DNA of 64,000 nucleotides from Promicromonospora iranensis (GTDB lineage Bacteria > Actinomycetota > Actinomycetes > Actinomycetales > Cellulomonadaceae), in contig NZ_JAJQMN010000006.1 of NCBI RefSeq assembly GCF_028994775.1, positions 310,001 through 374,000 of the forward strand. Reading direction: 5' to 3'. Made by a program: the position numbers and the translations under genes. Shown here piece by piece: positions 7,546 through 14,636 of the stretch. Within the stretch, counting starts at the first letter, position 1, and each line of letters begins with the position of its first letter. Under the pieces are notes generated by a model, which saw only the letters and a program-made list of their open reading frames with translations, did not search any database and was not told the origin of the DNA.

Positions 7546-8603
7546 AGCCGGCCATCCGCGGGTCGACCCTGCCGTCCTGCGGGTCGAGCCTGTCGAGACC
7601 GTGGCTCGCCCTGCCCGTCGCGGCGCTCGTCCTCGTGGTGAGCGTCGGCGTGGCGGTGACCATCGGACCGGCCGACCTCGCCCTGTCCGAGGTCGGCCGG
7701 TCGGTGGCGACGCACCTCGGGTTCGGCGGCGCGCTCGGCCTGGAGCCGCTGTCCGCCCTGCGCGACGGCATGGTGTGGCAGCTGCGCATGCCCCGGATCC
7801 TCACGGCGGCCGCCGTCGGCGCAGGTCTGGCGGTGTGTGGCGCCGTCATGCAGTCGCTCACGCGCAACCCGCTCGCCGACCCGTACCTGCTGGGTCTCTC
7901 GTCCGGCGCGTCGCTCGGTGCGGTGCTCGTGCTGCTCGCGGGCGTACCCCTGCTGCTGCCGGTCGCGGCGTTCGTCGGCGCGGTCGGCGCGCTCGCCCTC
8001 GCGCTCTCCCTGGCGGGCGCGCTCGGGACGATCACGCCCACCCGCACCGTGCTGGCAGGCCTGGCGATCAGCCAGCTCTGCGCCGCCGCCGTGTCGTTCG
8101 TCATCTTCTGGTCGGCCAAGGGCGACGCGTTCCGTGAGGTGCTCTCGTGGCTCATGGGCTCCGTCGCGTCGGCGACGTGGACGTCGGTGGCGATCGCCGG
8201 GGGCGCCGTCCTGGTCCTCGGCACCCTGCTGGCCCTGACAGGCTCCGTGCTGGACGCGTTCACGTTCGGCGACACGGCGGCCGCGGCGCTCGGGGTACCC
8301 GTGAACCGGGCGCGGTGGATCCTGCTGATCGGCGTCGCGCTGCTGACCGGTGCCCTCGTGTCGCAGAGCGGGTCCATCGGCTTCGTCGGGCTGATCCTGC
8401 CGCACGCGGTGCGGCTGTTCACCGGGGCACGCCACCGGCTGCTGCTGCCGCTGTCGGCGCTGGCCGGCGCCTCGTTCCTGGTCTGGGCCGACACCCTGGC
8501 CCGCACGGTTTTCGAACCGCGCGAGCTCCCGGTGGGCATCGTCACGGCAGCGATCGGCGCCCCGGTGTTCGCGTTCCTGCTCTGGAGAGGAAACCACCGT
8601 TGA
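7542..8603 (+). CDS. FecCD-type ABC importer permease, proposed F420-0 type
   Basis: Integral membrane permease of 353 residues with about ten predicted helices, typical of the FecCD/BtuC family that forms the channel for large cofactors. Recognisable family motifs are LRMPRILTAAAVGAGLAVCG near residue 80, RNPLADPYLLGLSSGASLGA, and GFVGLILPHAVRLF near residue 280, the latter contacting the ATPase. The gene starts at a GTG overlapping the stop of the binding protein (GTGA) and ends with a TGA overlapping the TTG start of the ATPase, so all three are translationally coupled. The first 20 codons contain the dispersed word GGTCGAGCCTGTCGAGACC (7582-7600), so the N-terminal extension seems to derive from a repeat. 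Confidence 0.85.
   Translation: MKPAIRGSTLPSCGSSLSRPWLALPVAALVLVVSVGVAVTIGPADLALSEVGRSVATHLGFGGALGLEPLSALRDGMVWQLRMPRILTAAAVGAGLAVCGAVMQSLTRNPLADPYLLGLSSGASLGAVLVLLAGVPLLLPVAAFVGAVGALALALSLAGALGTITPTRTVLAGLAISQLCAAAVSFVIFWSAKGDAFREVLSWLMGSVASATWTSVAIAGGAVLVLGTLLALTGSVLDAFTFGDTAAAALGVPVNRARWILLIGVALLTGALVSQSGSIGFVGLILPHAVRLFTGARHRLLLPLSALAGASFLVWADTLARTVFEPRELPVGIVTAAIGAPVFAFLLWRGNHR
7582..7600 (+). repeat. REP-like word inside the permease N-terminus
   Basis: GGTCGAGCCTGTCGAGACC is present here and again, identical, at 53741-53759 in the intergenic hairpin between the acyl-CoA synthetase gene and clpX. Here it is read as codons near the start of the permease. Its inner bases are self-complementary. 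Confidence 0.6.
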
Positions 8604-9475
8604 GTGCGGGATATTCGTCGGTCCGGACACCCCCTACCGCGCAGATAGCCAGCACTCACCACGGGCTGGCGGCCGAACGCGTGTCGTGGGACATCGACGG
8701 GCGGCTGATCCTGGACGACGTCAGCGTGCTCGCTCCCCCCGGGGCGGTCACCGGCTTGCTCGGACCCAATGGGTCGGGCAAGTCGACGCTGTTGCGGGTG
8801 CTGGCCGGGGTGCAGCAGGCCGGGCAGGCCGCGTCGCCGTCCGGCCCGGCGGCACAGCCCGCCCCGGGCCCGGCGACGACGTTCGACGGCGCCGACCTGC
8901 GCGCGCTGCCCCGCCGCGAGCGCGCCCGGGTGCTCGCTCTCGTGGAGCAGGACGCCGGCACCGACCTGCCGCTGTCCGTGCTGGACGCGGTGCTCCTGGG
9001 CCGGATCCCGCACCGCTCCCTGCTGGCCGGCGACTCGGACGCCGACCGCGCGGCCGCGCGCACGGCCCTGGTCGCCGCGGGCGCCCAGGAGCTGGCGGAC
9101 CGCGAGGTCGGCACGCTGTCGGGCGGTGAGCGGCAGCGGGTGCACATGGCGCGCGCCCTGGCCCAGCAGCCGCGCCTGATCCTGCTCGACGAGCCGACCA
9201 ACCACCTCGACATCGCGGCCCAGCTGCACGCCATGCGGGTGCTGCGCGACCTCGCGGCGGACGGCGTGACCGTCGTCGCCGCGCTGCACGACCTGAACCT
9301 CGCCGCCTCGACCTGCGACCACCTGGTCCTGCTGGACGGTGGCCAGGTCGTCGCGGCGGGACCGGTCGGCGAGGTGCTGGTCCCGGCGGTGCTGGAGCCG
9401 GTGTACGGAGTGCGGGTCGACGTGCTCACCCACCCGCGGACGGGGCGGCCGGTGCTCTCGTTCGAACGGAGCTGA
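8600..9475 (+). CDS. ABC importer ATP-binding protein, proposed F420-0 type
   Basis: Cytoplasmic ATPase of 291 residues that powers the importer. Walker A GPNGSGKST is near residues 55-63, the signature LSGGERQ near 173, and Walker B LILLDEPTNHLD near 193, with the switch histidine in ALHDLNLA. The start is uncertain. The TTG at 8600 overlaps the permease stop (TTGA), but the conserved fold only begins at LAAERVSWDIDG, about 22 residues later, and the DNA between is a degenerate copy of a palindromic element. A GTG at about 8682 is the alternative. Translational coupling favours the TTG. Confidence 0.85.
   Translation: MSAGYSSVRTPPTAQIASTHHGLAAERVSWDIDGRLILDDVSVLAPPGAVTGLLGPNGSGKSTLLRVLAGVQQAGQAASPSGPAAQPAPGPATTFDGADLRALPRRERARVLALVEQDAGTDLPLSVLDAVLLGRIPHRSLLAGDSDADRAAARTALVAAGAQELADREVGTLSGGERQRVHMARALAQQPRLILLDEPTNHLDIAAQLHAMRVLRDLAADGVTVVAALHDLNLAASTCDHLVLLDGGQVVAAGPVGEVLVPAVLEPVYGVRVDVLTHPRTGRPVLSFERS
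8601..8658. repeat. Degenerate copy of the TGAGTGCTGGATATCTG palindrome
   Basis: Left edge TGAGTGCGGGATATTCG (8601-8617) and right edge GCAGATAGCCAGCACTCA (8641-8658) are imperfect inverted copies of the word that forms the perfect palindrome at 23373-23429. The first three bases, TGA, are the stop codon of the permease, and the rest is read as the first codons of the ATPase. Confidence 0.6.
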
Positions 9476-9565
9476 GGTGCCGGCCGGGCTCCCGGAGCCC
9501 GCAAGGCCGCCGCCCGCGCCGCCTCAGGGCCGCCGCCCGGGCTGGCGGATCCGCGTACCTGAACC

Positions 9566-9973
9566 ATGATGGGAGCCATGGCTGCTCCGGATCTCGTCGT
9601 CAAGGCAGGAAAGATCGTCAACCCGTGGATGGTTCGCGTCGCTGAGCGCGTCCCGCCGTGGGTCGTGCTGCACCATGTGGGACGCAGGTCCGGCAAGGCG
9701 TACCGCACACCGCTGGTCGCGTTCGCTGCCCGGCCCGAGCAGGAGATCGTCGCCGTGCTGCCGCTGCCGTGGGGCTCCGGCACCGACTGGGCCCGCAACA
9801 CGATGAGTGCGGGAACGGTGCGGGTGACACGCGGCGGCAAGGAGTTCGTTGTCAAGGACGTGCGGCTCGTGCCGGCGTACGAGGCGGTCGGGTGGCTCGC
9901 CTCGGTGCCGTCGACGCTCCTGTCGGCGGTGGGCGTCGAGGACTGCCTGGTCGGGACCCTGCACCCGGCCTGA
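9566..9973 (+). CDS. Deazaflavin (F420)-dependent nitroreductase-like protein
   Basis: Protein of 135 residues (131 if the inner ATG at 9578 is used) in the Ddn/DUF385 family, whose studied members use reduced F420 to reduce nitro compounds, quinones or other electron-poor substrates. The family pattern VLHHVGRRSGKAYRTPLVAF is clear near residues 34-53, followed by LPWGSGTDWARNTMSAGTVR, the loop that contacts the cofactor. It is the first gene after the proposed F420-0 importer, 90 bases downstream in the same direction, which supports both assignments. No membrane segment is present. Confidence 0.8.
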   Translation: MMGAMAAPDLVVKAGKIVNPWMVRVAERVPPWVVLHHVGRRSGKAYRTPLVAFAARPEQEIVAVLPLPWGSGTDWARNTMSAGTVRVTRGGKEFVVKDVRLVPAYEAVGWLASVPSTLLSAVGVEDCLVGTLHPA

Positions 9974-10041
9974 TCCCCGCCGGGTCCCCCGTTGATCACC
10001 TGGGGGGCGGTCGCGTGTCATCGACCGGCCCTGCGCGGGAG

Positions 10042-10047
10042 TATGTT
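10042..10047 (+). promoter_or_regulatory. -10 box TATGTT deciding the start of the GNAT gene
   Basis: TATGTT lies exactly seven bases before the GTG at 10055. The ATG that might be taken as the start (10043) is part of this box, so the GTG is the better start, on a leaderless mRNA. Confidence 0.5.
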
Positions 10048-10054
10048 TCGCGTC

Positions 10055-10537
10055 GTGAACTTGCGCACAGCAACGCTGTCCGACGCCGCCGCCGTCGCCC
10101 GGGTGCACCACACGACCTGGGTCACCACTTACGGGGACATCCTCCCGCCCGAGTTCTGGGCCACCGCGACGCTCGAGCGCCGCACCACGACGTGGGAGCG
10201 GTGGCTGGCGAACGGCGCCGCGCCGGTCGTCGCCGAGGTGAGCGGTGAGGTGGTCGGCATCGCGATGTCCGGCGACGCCGTCGAACAGGACGATGTCCTG
10301 CCGGTGCGCGGGCGGCAGCTGTACCTGCTGTACGTCCTCGCGGCGTACCACGGGACCGGCATCGGACAGGCGCTGCTGGACGCCGTCGTGCCGGCCGGTT
10401 CGGGTGCTCAGCTGTGGGTCGCGGAGGACAACCCGCGCGCCCGCCGCTTCTACGAGCGCAACGGGTTCGTCATGGAGGGCACGCGGATCGTCGACGCGAC
10501 CACCGCCGACCTCGCCGAGGTACGGATGGTCAGGTAG
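10055..10537 (+). CDS. GNAT-family N-acetyltransferase (first of a tandem pair)
   Basis: Acetyl-CoA-dependent acetyltransferase of 160 residues; the acceptor is unknown. The acetyl-CoA loop is in LYVLAAYHGTGIGQALLDAV (pattern Q/R-x-x-G-x-A replaced by GTGIGQAL), followed by LWVAEDNPRARRFYERNGFV, the usual C-terminal beta-bulge and Y-x-x-x-G-F ending. I take GTG 10055 as the start because TATGTT precedes it by seven bases; an upstream ATG at 10043 is the alternative. The next gene is a paralogue with the same layout 19 bases downstream, so the two arose by duplication. Confidence 0.82.
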   Translation: MNLRTATLSDAAAVARVHHTTWVTTYGDILPPEFWATATLERRTTTWERWLANGAAPVVAEVSGEVVGIAMSGDAVEQDDVLPVRGRQLYLLYVLAAYHGTGIGQALLDAVVPAGSGAQLWVAEDNPRARRFYERNGFVMEGTRIVDATTADLAEVRMVR

Positions 10538-10543
10538 TCGGGT

Positions 10544-10549
10544 TACCGT
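10544..10549 (+). promoter_or_regulatory. -10 box TACCGT of the second GNAT gene
   Basis: TACCGT ends seven bases before ATG 10557 with no ribosome site between, the same arrangement as for the first paralogue. Confidence 0.45.
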
Positions 10550-10556
10550 TCCACTC

Positions 10557-11045
10557 ATGTCTGACTTCCACATCCGCGCCTCGACCCCGGACGACGCCGT
10601 CGGCATCGCCGCGGTGCACTGGACCACGCGGCGCGCGATCTTCGGCGAGCTCCTGCCGCCCGAGCACTGGAAAACCGAGACGCTCGGCACCCGCACCGAG
10701 GGCTGGATGCGCATCCTCGCCGCCGGCAACAAGGCGCTCGTCGCCGAGGTCGGCGACAAGATCGTCGGGTTCGCGATGAAGAACCCGTCCGGTCCGCACC
10801 TGGGCCATCCGCCGGCTCGCGCCATCGAGCTGCACGAGCTGTACGCCGACCCGAACTTCCACGGCACCAACGTCGGCCACGCGCTGCTGGAGAACATCCT
10901 CCCGCCCGGCACGTCCGCCCAGCTCTGGACCTTCGCCTCCAACCCGCGCGCCCGCAAGTTCTTCCAGCGCGCCGGCTTCCTGCCCGACGGCGTCACGGCG
11001 ACGGACCCGGACACGGGAGTCCTCGAGGTCCGCCTGGTCCGCTGA
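10557..11045 (+). CDS. GNAT-family N-acetyltransferase (second of a tandem pair)
   Basis: Acetyltransferase of 162 residues, clearly related to the preceding gene: both share a start of the type IRASTPDDAVGIAAVHWTT, a LLPPEHW motif, and a FYERNGF/FFQRAGF ending. The acetyl-CoA loop is in DPNFHGTNVGHALLENIL, near residue 105. Its middle part differs most from the first copy, which suggests a different acceptor. It probably has its own promoter (TACCGT at 10544). A long inverted repeat follows the stop codon and may end transcription. Confidence 0.82.
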   Translation: MSDFHIRASTPDDAVGIAAVHWTTRRAIFGELLPPEHWKTETLGTRTEGWMRILAAGNKALVAEVGDKIVGFAMKNPSGPHLGHPPARAIELHELYADPNFHGTNVGHALLENILPPGTSAQLWTFASNPRARKFFQRAGFLPDGVTATDPDTGVLEVRLVR

Positions 11046-11063
11046 AGCTTCCGGGCGAGTTTC

Positions 11064-11129
11064 GTGGTCGGTAGTACGTCAGGTGATCGGCAGTCCGAGG
11101 TGCCGATCACCTGACCTACAACCGACCAC
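11064..11129. repeat. Long imperfect inverted repeat after the GNAT pair
   Basis: The inner stem is 15 perfect base pairs, GTCAGGTGATCGGCA (11078-11092) against TGCCGATCACCTGAC (11101-11115), with an 8-base loop. The arms continue imperfectly through GTGGTCGGT and ACCGACCAC. It could stop transcription from the GNAT genes, though there is no T-run. Confidence 0.6.
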
Positions 11130-11186
11130 TCCGCTCACTCGCGAAACAGGTCGATCAGCCCCGCGCCGCATGCCAGGATCTTCCGC

Positions 11187-12134
11187 ATGACCACCGCACA
11201 CACCGTCGAGCTCCTCGATGATCCGGCGGCCGTCCTCGCCGTTGCGGGCGACCTGCTGGCCGCCGAGCCGGTGCTCTCGAGCGTCGTCTCGTCCGTGACG
11301 CACTACGCCGCGCGGACGTTCATCCCCGGCGGCTCTCGTCCGGAGCACCCGATGTGGTGGGCGGTCGTGCGGGACCCGGCCGGCGTCGTCGTCGCCGTGT
11401 CGATGCGGACGATGCCGCACGCGCCGCACACGGTCTGGGTGCCGGCCATGCCCGACGACGCCGCGCGCCTGCTCGCCCGGACCGCCCTCGAGCACACCGC
11501 CCGGGCCGGCGACCCGCCGCTGACCTCGGCGAACGGACCCATAGCCGCCGTCCGGGCGTTCACCGACGAGGTGCTGCGGACCACGTGCGGCACCGTGCGC
11601 GAGGACCGTCCCGACCGGCTCTGGGAGGCGACGCGCATCAAGCGGCCGGACCCGGCGCCGTCGGGTCACGCACGCCAGGCGACGCTCGCCGACCTCGACC
11701 TGGTCAGCGAGTGGTTCGCCGTGTTCCACGCCGAGGCTGACGCCCAGGCGGGCCGCCCGCCGGAGGACGAGCCCCTGCGGATCGAGGGCGCCCCGCGCTG
11801 GATCGAGGAGGGCAGCGTCTGGCTGTGGGACGTCGACGGCGAGGTGGTGCAGCTGACGGGCGTGCGGCCGCCGGCGTTCGGCGTGGTCCGGATCGGCCCG
11901 GTCTACACGCCCGCCGAGCACCGCGGGCACGGTTACGCCCGGGCGCTGGTCGCCGAGGTGGCCCAGCGGGTGCTCGACGCCGGCGACCGGGTCTGCCTCT
12001 ACACGGACCGGAACAACCCGGTCTCGAACCGGGTGTACGCCGCGATCGGGTTCGAACCGGTGCTGGACCAGATCAACCTGGTCGTGGAGCCGGTGGCGCC
12101 CCCCGGTCCGGCTCCCGCGGTGAGGCAGGACTGA
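11187..12134 (+). CDS. GNAT-family acetyltransferase with divergent N-terminal half
   Basis: Protein of 315 residues. The C-terminal half is a recognisable GNAT domain: IGPVYTPAEHRGHGYARALV carries the acetyl-CoA loop RGHGYA near residue 250, and LYTDRNNPVSNRVYAAIGFE is the usual ending. The N-terminal 150 residues have GNAT-like hydrophobicity but no intact cofactor loop, so this may be a two-domain member with one degenerate domain, as is common in actinobacteria. The acceptor is unknown. The stop overlaps the start of the next gene (TGATG), so the pair is translationally coupled with the serine hydrolase. A CAGGAT sequence seven bases before the start may be a -10 box. Confidence 0.8.
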   Translation: MTTAHTVELLDDPAAVLAVAGDLLAAEPVLSSVVSSVTHYAARTFIPGGSRPEHPMWWAVVRDPAGVVVAVSMRTMPHAPHTVWVPAMPDDAARLLARTALEHTARAGDPPLTSANGPIAAVRAFTDEVLRTTCGTVREDRPDRLWEATRIKRPDPAPSGHARQATLADLDLVSEWFAVFHAEADAQAGRPPEDEPLRIEGAPRWIEEGSVWLWDVDGEVVQLTGVRPPAFGVVRIGPVYTPAEHRGHGYARALVAEVAQRVLDAGDRVCLYTDRNNPVSNRVYAAIGFEPVLDQINLVVEPVAPPGPAPAVRQD

Positions 12135-12655
12135 TGGGACGCCGGGCGATCATCTTCCACGGGACCGGCGCGCAACCCGGCTGGATCTGGTACCCGTGGC
12201 TCGCGGACCGGCTGCGCACGCGCGGGTACGACGTCGAGACGCCGCACCACCCGGGCACGAACGTCGAGCCGGTCGCCGAGCTCCTGCCGAAGGTGCTGGC
12301 CGCGCACACGTTCACCGAGGACACCGTGCTGGTGGGCCACTCGGGAGGGGCCGCCCTGCTGCTGGCGCTGCTGGAGCACCTCGAGGTCACCGTGGCGCAG
12401 GCGGTGCTCGTCGCCGGCTACTCGACGCTGCCGAACGACCAGCCCGAGCCGGTGCTGCAGGATGCCTACGACTGGGACGCGATCCGGTCGCACGCCCGGG
12501 AGCTGGTGTTCCTCAACTCCGTGACCGACGAGTTCGGCTGCGACGCCGCGCAGGGCCGGGCCCTGTTCGACCGGCTCGGTGGCACGCTCGTGGTGCGCGA
12601 CGACGGGCACTTCACCGCGGACACGCTGGAGCTCGCGGACCGGCTGATTCCCTGA
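12134..12655 (+). CDS. Small alpha/beta serine hydrolase (RBBP9/YdeN type)
   Basis: Cytoplasmic hydrolase of 173 residues. The nucleophile elbow is GHSGG near residue 76. DEFGCD near residue 136 and DDGHF near residue 156 would supply the acid and the histidine of the triad. The N-terminal FHGTGAQPGWIWYPWLADRL supplies the oxyanion loop. Members of this family are compact esterase-like proteins with poorly known substrates. It overlaps the stop of the preceding acetyltransferase, so both are probably made together; a joint role in acylation and deacylation of the same compound is conceivable but not shown. Confidence 0.82.
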   Translation: MGRRAIIFHGTGAQPGWIWYPWLADRLRTRGYDVETPHHPGTNVEPVAELLPKVLAAHTFTEDTVLVGHSGGAALLLALLEHLEVTVAQAVLVAGYSTLPNDQPEPVLQDAYDWDAIRSHARELVFLNSVTDEFGCDAAQGRALFDRLGGTLVVRDDGHFTADTLELADRLIP

Positions 12656-12797
12656 GTGCCAGTTCGAGCCGTCATGCACGGAGCGCGGCTACCCGGTCAG
12701 CCAACCGCTCATGAACCGGCACGTGGGGCCGTGACCGTAGACTCACGGCGTTTGGGCACGCACTCTCGTGCCACTCCAGCAGATTGAGTGCAGAAGA

Positions 12798-13199
12798 ATG
12801 ACCTCAGATCAGAACAAGGCTGCCGTCAAGAAATTGGTCGAGGGGCTAGGAACGAATGGCAGCTCTAGCGCCTTCGACGTTCTTCACGAAGATGCAGTAT
12901 GGACCGTCATGGCGGACGCCAACACCTTCCCGGTCTCCGGCGACATGTCCAGACCCGCATTCATTGCACACATGAGGGGGTTCCACGAATCACTCCCCGA
13001 CGGCATACACGTGTCAGTGACCCGAGTCATCGCAGATGAAAGCAACGCGTCCGTGGAGGCGACGTCGAACGCCCTCCTCGCCAACGGAAATACCTTGAAC
13101 CAGGTATATCATTTCGCGTTCGAACTCACGGGTGGAAAGGTCGTCAGAGCGAGAGAATACATAGATACCGCCCGCGCGCTGTCCGCGTTCTCCCGGTAA
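12798..13199 (+). CDS. NTF2/SnoaL-like fold protein
   Basis: Protein of 133 residues with the cone-shaped NTF2/SnoaL pattern: a helical start (KAAVKKLVEGLG), FDVLHEDAVWTVMAD near residue 25, and a final sheet NQVYHFAFELTGGKVVRAREYIDT. Such proteins may be ketosteroid-isomerase-like enzymes or ligand-binding proteins; the substrate is unknown. The start is ATG 12798, preceded by AGAAGA. Base use is less GC-rich than in all its neighbours, with codons such as AAA, TTG, CTA and ATA that are rare elsewhere in the window, which suggests recent acquisition. I see no mobile element beside it. Confidence 0.75.
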   Translation: MTSDQNKAAVKKLVEGLGTNGSSSAFDVLHEDAVWTVMADANTFPVSGDMSRPAFIAHMRGFHESLPDGIHVSVTRVIADESNASVEATSNALLANGNTLNQVYHFAFELTGGKVVRAREYIDTARALSAFSR

Positions 13200-13321
13200 G
13201 CACCTTCCACATGACAACGGGCCCTCTCAGAACGTGCGATGCGCTGCTGGACGAGTTGCCGACATCCACGAGGCGGCTCTCGCAGTTGGCCTGGGTGACT
13301 GATGGCCGTCAAGATGGAGCT

Positions 13322-13912
13322 ATGGCTACCCAGCTCTGGATCACCGGCGACCCCGACACGGACAGACTCCTGAGCGAGGACCCTTTCGCGCTCCTTACTG
13401 GCATGTTGTTGGACCAGCAGTTCCCCATGGAGCATGCGTTCGCCGGACCGGCCAAGATCCGTGACCGCATGGGCGGCTTCGACGTGCACGCCATCGCGGA
13501 GGCCGACCCGGACGAGTTCACGACCATGGCGACCACTCCTCCGGCGATCCACCGGTACGGCCGGTCCATGGCGGGGCGGGTGCAGGAGCTCGCGCGCACG
13601 ATCGTCGAGGAGTACGACGGCGACGCCGCCAAGGTCTGGACCGCGCCCGGAGCCGACGGCGGCGCCCCGACCGGGCGCGCGGTGCTCAAGCGGCTCAACG
13701 CCCTGCCCGGCTACGGGGAGCGCAAGGCCAAGATCTTCCTCGCCCTGCTCGGCAAGCAGCGCGACGTCCAGCCGGAGGGCTGGCGCGAGGCGGCGGGCGA
13801 GTTCGGCGAGGAGGGTTCGCACCGCTCGATCGCGGACGTGACCAGCGCCGAGGCGCTGCTGGAGGTCCGCGCGTTCAAGAAGGCGCAGAAGGCCGCGGCG
13901 AAGGAGTCCTGA
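13322..13912 (+). CDS. HhH-GPD-type DNA repair protein (short actinobacterial family)
   Basis: Protein of 196 residues related to the helix-hairpin-helix DNA glycosylases. The start of the fold is FALLTGMLLDQQFPMEHAFA, the usual QQ-containing helix, and the hairpin is LNALPGYGERKAKIFLALLG near residue 130, in place of LPGVGxKTA. The catalytic aspartate of classical members is not obvious in its usual position, so enzyme activity is uncertain. GGAG lies three bases before the ATG at 13322. It is a stand-alone gene, followed by the convergent toxin-antitoxin pair. Confidence 0.8.
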   Translation: MATQLWITGDPDTDRLLSEDPFALLTGMLLDQQFPMEHAFAGPAKIRDRMGGFDVHAIAEADPDEFTTMATTPPAIHRYGRSMAGRVQELARTIVEEYDGDAAKVWTAPGADGGAPTGRAVLKRLNALPGYGERKAKIFLALLGKQRDVQPEGWREAAGEFGEEGSHRSIADVTSAEALLEVRAFKKAQKAAAKES

Positions 13913-13934
13913 CTGCGTGAGGGCCCTACCTCGC

Positions 13935-14357
13935 CTATCTCTTGCCGACCCTCTCGACCTTCACAGGGGTGTCGGCAAGGAGAAGGTCCAGATCACCGTC
14001 ATCCGCGGTCAGCACCACCACCGGCCCGTGGAGGGCCAGCGCTGTGGCCGCGACCACAGCGTCGACCGTCATGTCACGAGCCTTGCGACGCGAGGACGCC
14101 GCGCCCGCACGCAGTCGACCTGCGCTGTAGCCGATCTCCGTGGTGACGTCTTCCACGCGCAATGCCTTGGCAGCGCGCCGCACCCGGGCGTCGCGCGCGG
14201 TACCGTCAGTGACCTCCGCGAGGGTCACCGCAGAAGTGTGCAGCGTTGAGTCCGTGCGACGCGCGACGGTTGCCCACGCTTGCATCTGGCGCCCGTCGTC
14301 AGCCAGTGCGGAGAGAGCCTCAGAGTCCAGCAGGATCGAGTGCGGCCCGACGATCAC
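13935..14357 (-). CDS. PIN-domain toxin (VapC-like ribonuclease)
   Basis: Protein of 140 residues with the PIN fold. The acidic residues expected for metal binding are present: the aspartate in ILLDSEAL near residue 11, a glutamate in TLAEV near residue 48, aspartate in DAVVAATAL near residue 99, and TADDGDLDLL near residue 117. VapC toxins cut tRNA or rRNA and are held inactive by the partner antitoxin. The GTG start overlaps the stop of the antitoxin gene (GTGA), so translation is coupled. The cut RNA cannot be predicted. Confidence 0.85.
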   Translation of the reverse strand: MIVGPHSILLDSEALSALADDGRQMQAWATVARRTDSTLHTSAVTLAEVTDGTARDARVRRAAKALRVEDVTTEIGYSAGRLRAGAASSRRKARDMTVDAVVAATALALHGPVVVLTADDGDLDLLLADTPVKVERVGKR

Positions 14358-14584
14358 CGCGCGAGCCTGGCCATGATCGCCGCTACCTCGTCCTCATCAA
14401 CCGCACCATGCTCGGCCTCCATGCTCTGCAGCACGTCGTCAAGAGCGTCTCGCTCGAGCTGTCGGGCAACCGCCCCAGCGACGTAAGCGGAAAAGCCACG
14501 CGACCCAGCGCGGGCGCGAACGCCCTCCGAGGTGGTCACAGGCATGGAGACAGAGTGCTTCTCGATACCAGCTGCAGCAGACAT
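14354..14584 (-). CDS. Antitoxin of the PIN-toxin pair (ribbon-helix-helix type likely)
   Basis: A 76-residue protein directly upstream of the PIN toxin and overlapping it by four bases. Its first 25 residues (KHSVSMPVTTSEGVRARAG) resemble the strand and first helix of ribbon-helix-helix DNA-binding antitoxins. The acidic C-terminus (VLQSMEAEHGAVDEDEVAAIM) would be the part that wraps the toxin. A 15-base palindrome overlaps its promoter, consistent with self-repression by the antitoxin or the complex. TAGGAT lies six bases before the ATG, suggesting a leaderless mRNA. Confidence 0.8.
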   Translation of the reverse strand: MSAAAGIEKHSVSMPVTTSEGVRARAGSRGFSAYVAGAVARQLERDALDDVLQSMEAEHGAVDEDEVAAIMARLAR

Positions 14585-14590
14585 GCTCTG

Positions 14591-14607
14591 ATCCTACTTG
14601 AAGTAGG
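14591..14607 (-). promoter_or_regulatory. Promoter and palindromic operator of the toxin-antitoxin operon
   Basis: CCTACTT-G-AAGTAGG (14593-14607) is a perfect 7-base inverted repeat. Its inner half overlaps TAGGAT (14596-14591), the -10 box six bases before the antitoxin ATG. A repressor bound here would block the polymerase, the usual arrangement for such operons. Confidence 0.65.
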
Positions 14608-14636
14608 AATCTCTTGCTACAGAATGACGTTGGCCG

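Noticed and set aside
6532-9475. Siderophore or vitamin B12 importer
   Set aside because: Possible by fold, but the binding-protein motifs and the adjacent F420-type enzyme fit the proposed F420-0 cassette better, so I kept that as the leading call with moderate confidence.
12656-12797. tRNA gene in the 142-base gap
   Set aside because: No GGTTCRANNCC-type T-loop or cloverleaf pairing is seen; no tRNA was recognised anywhere in the window.
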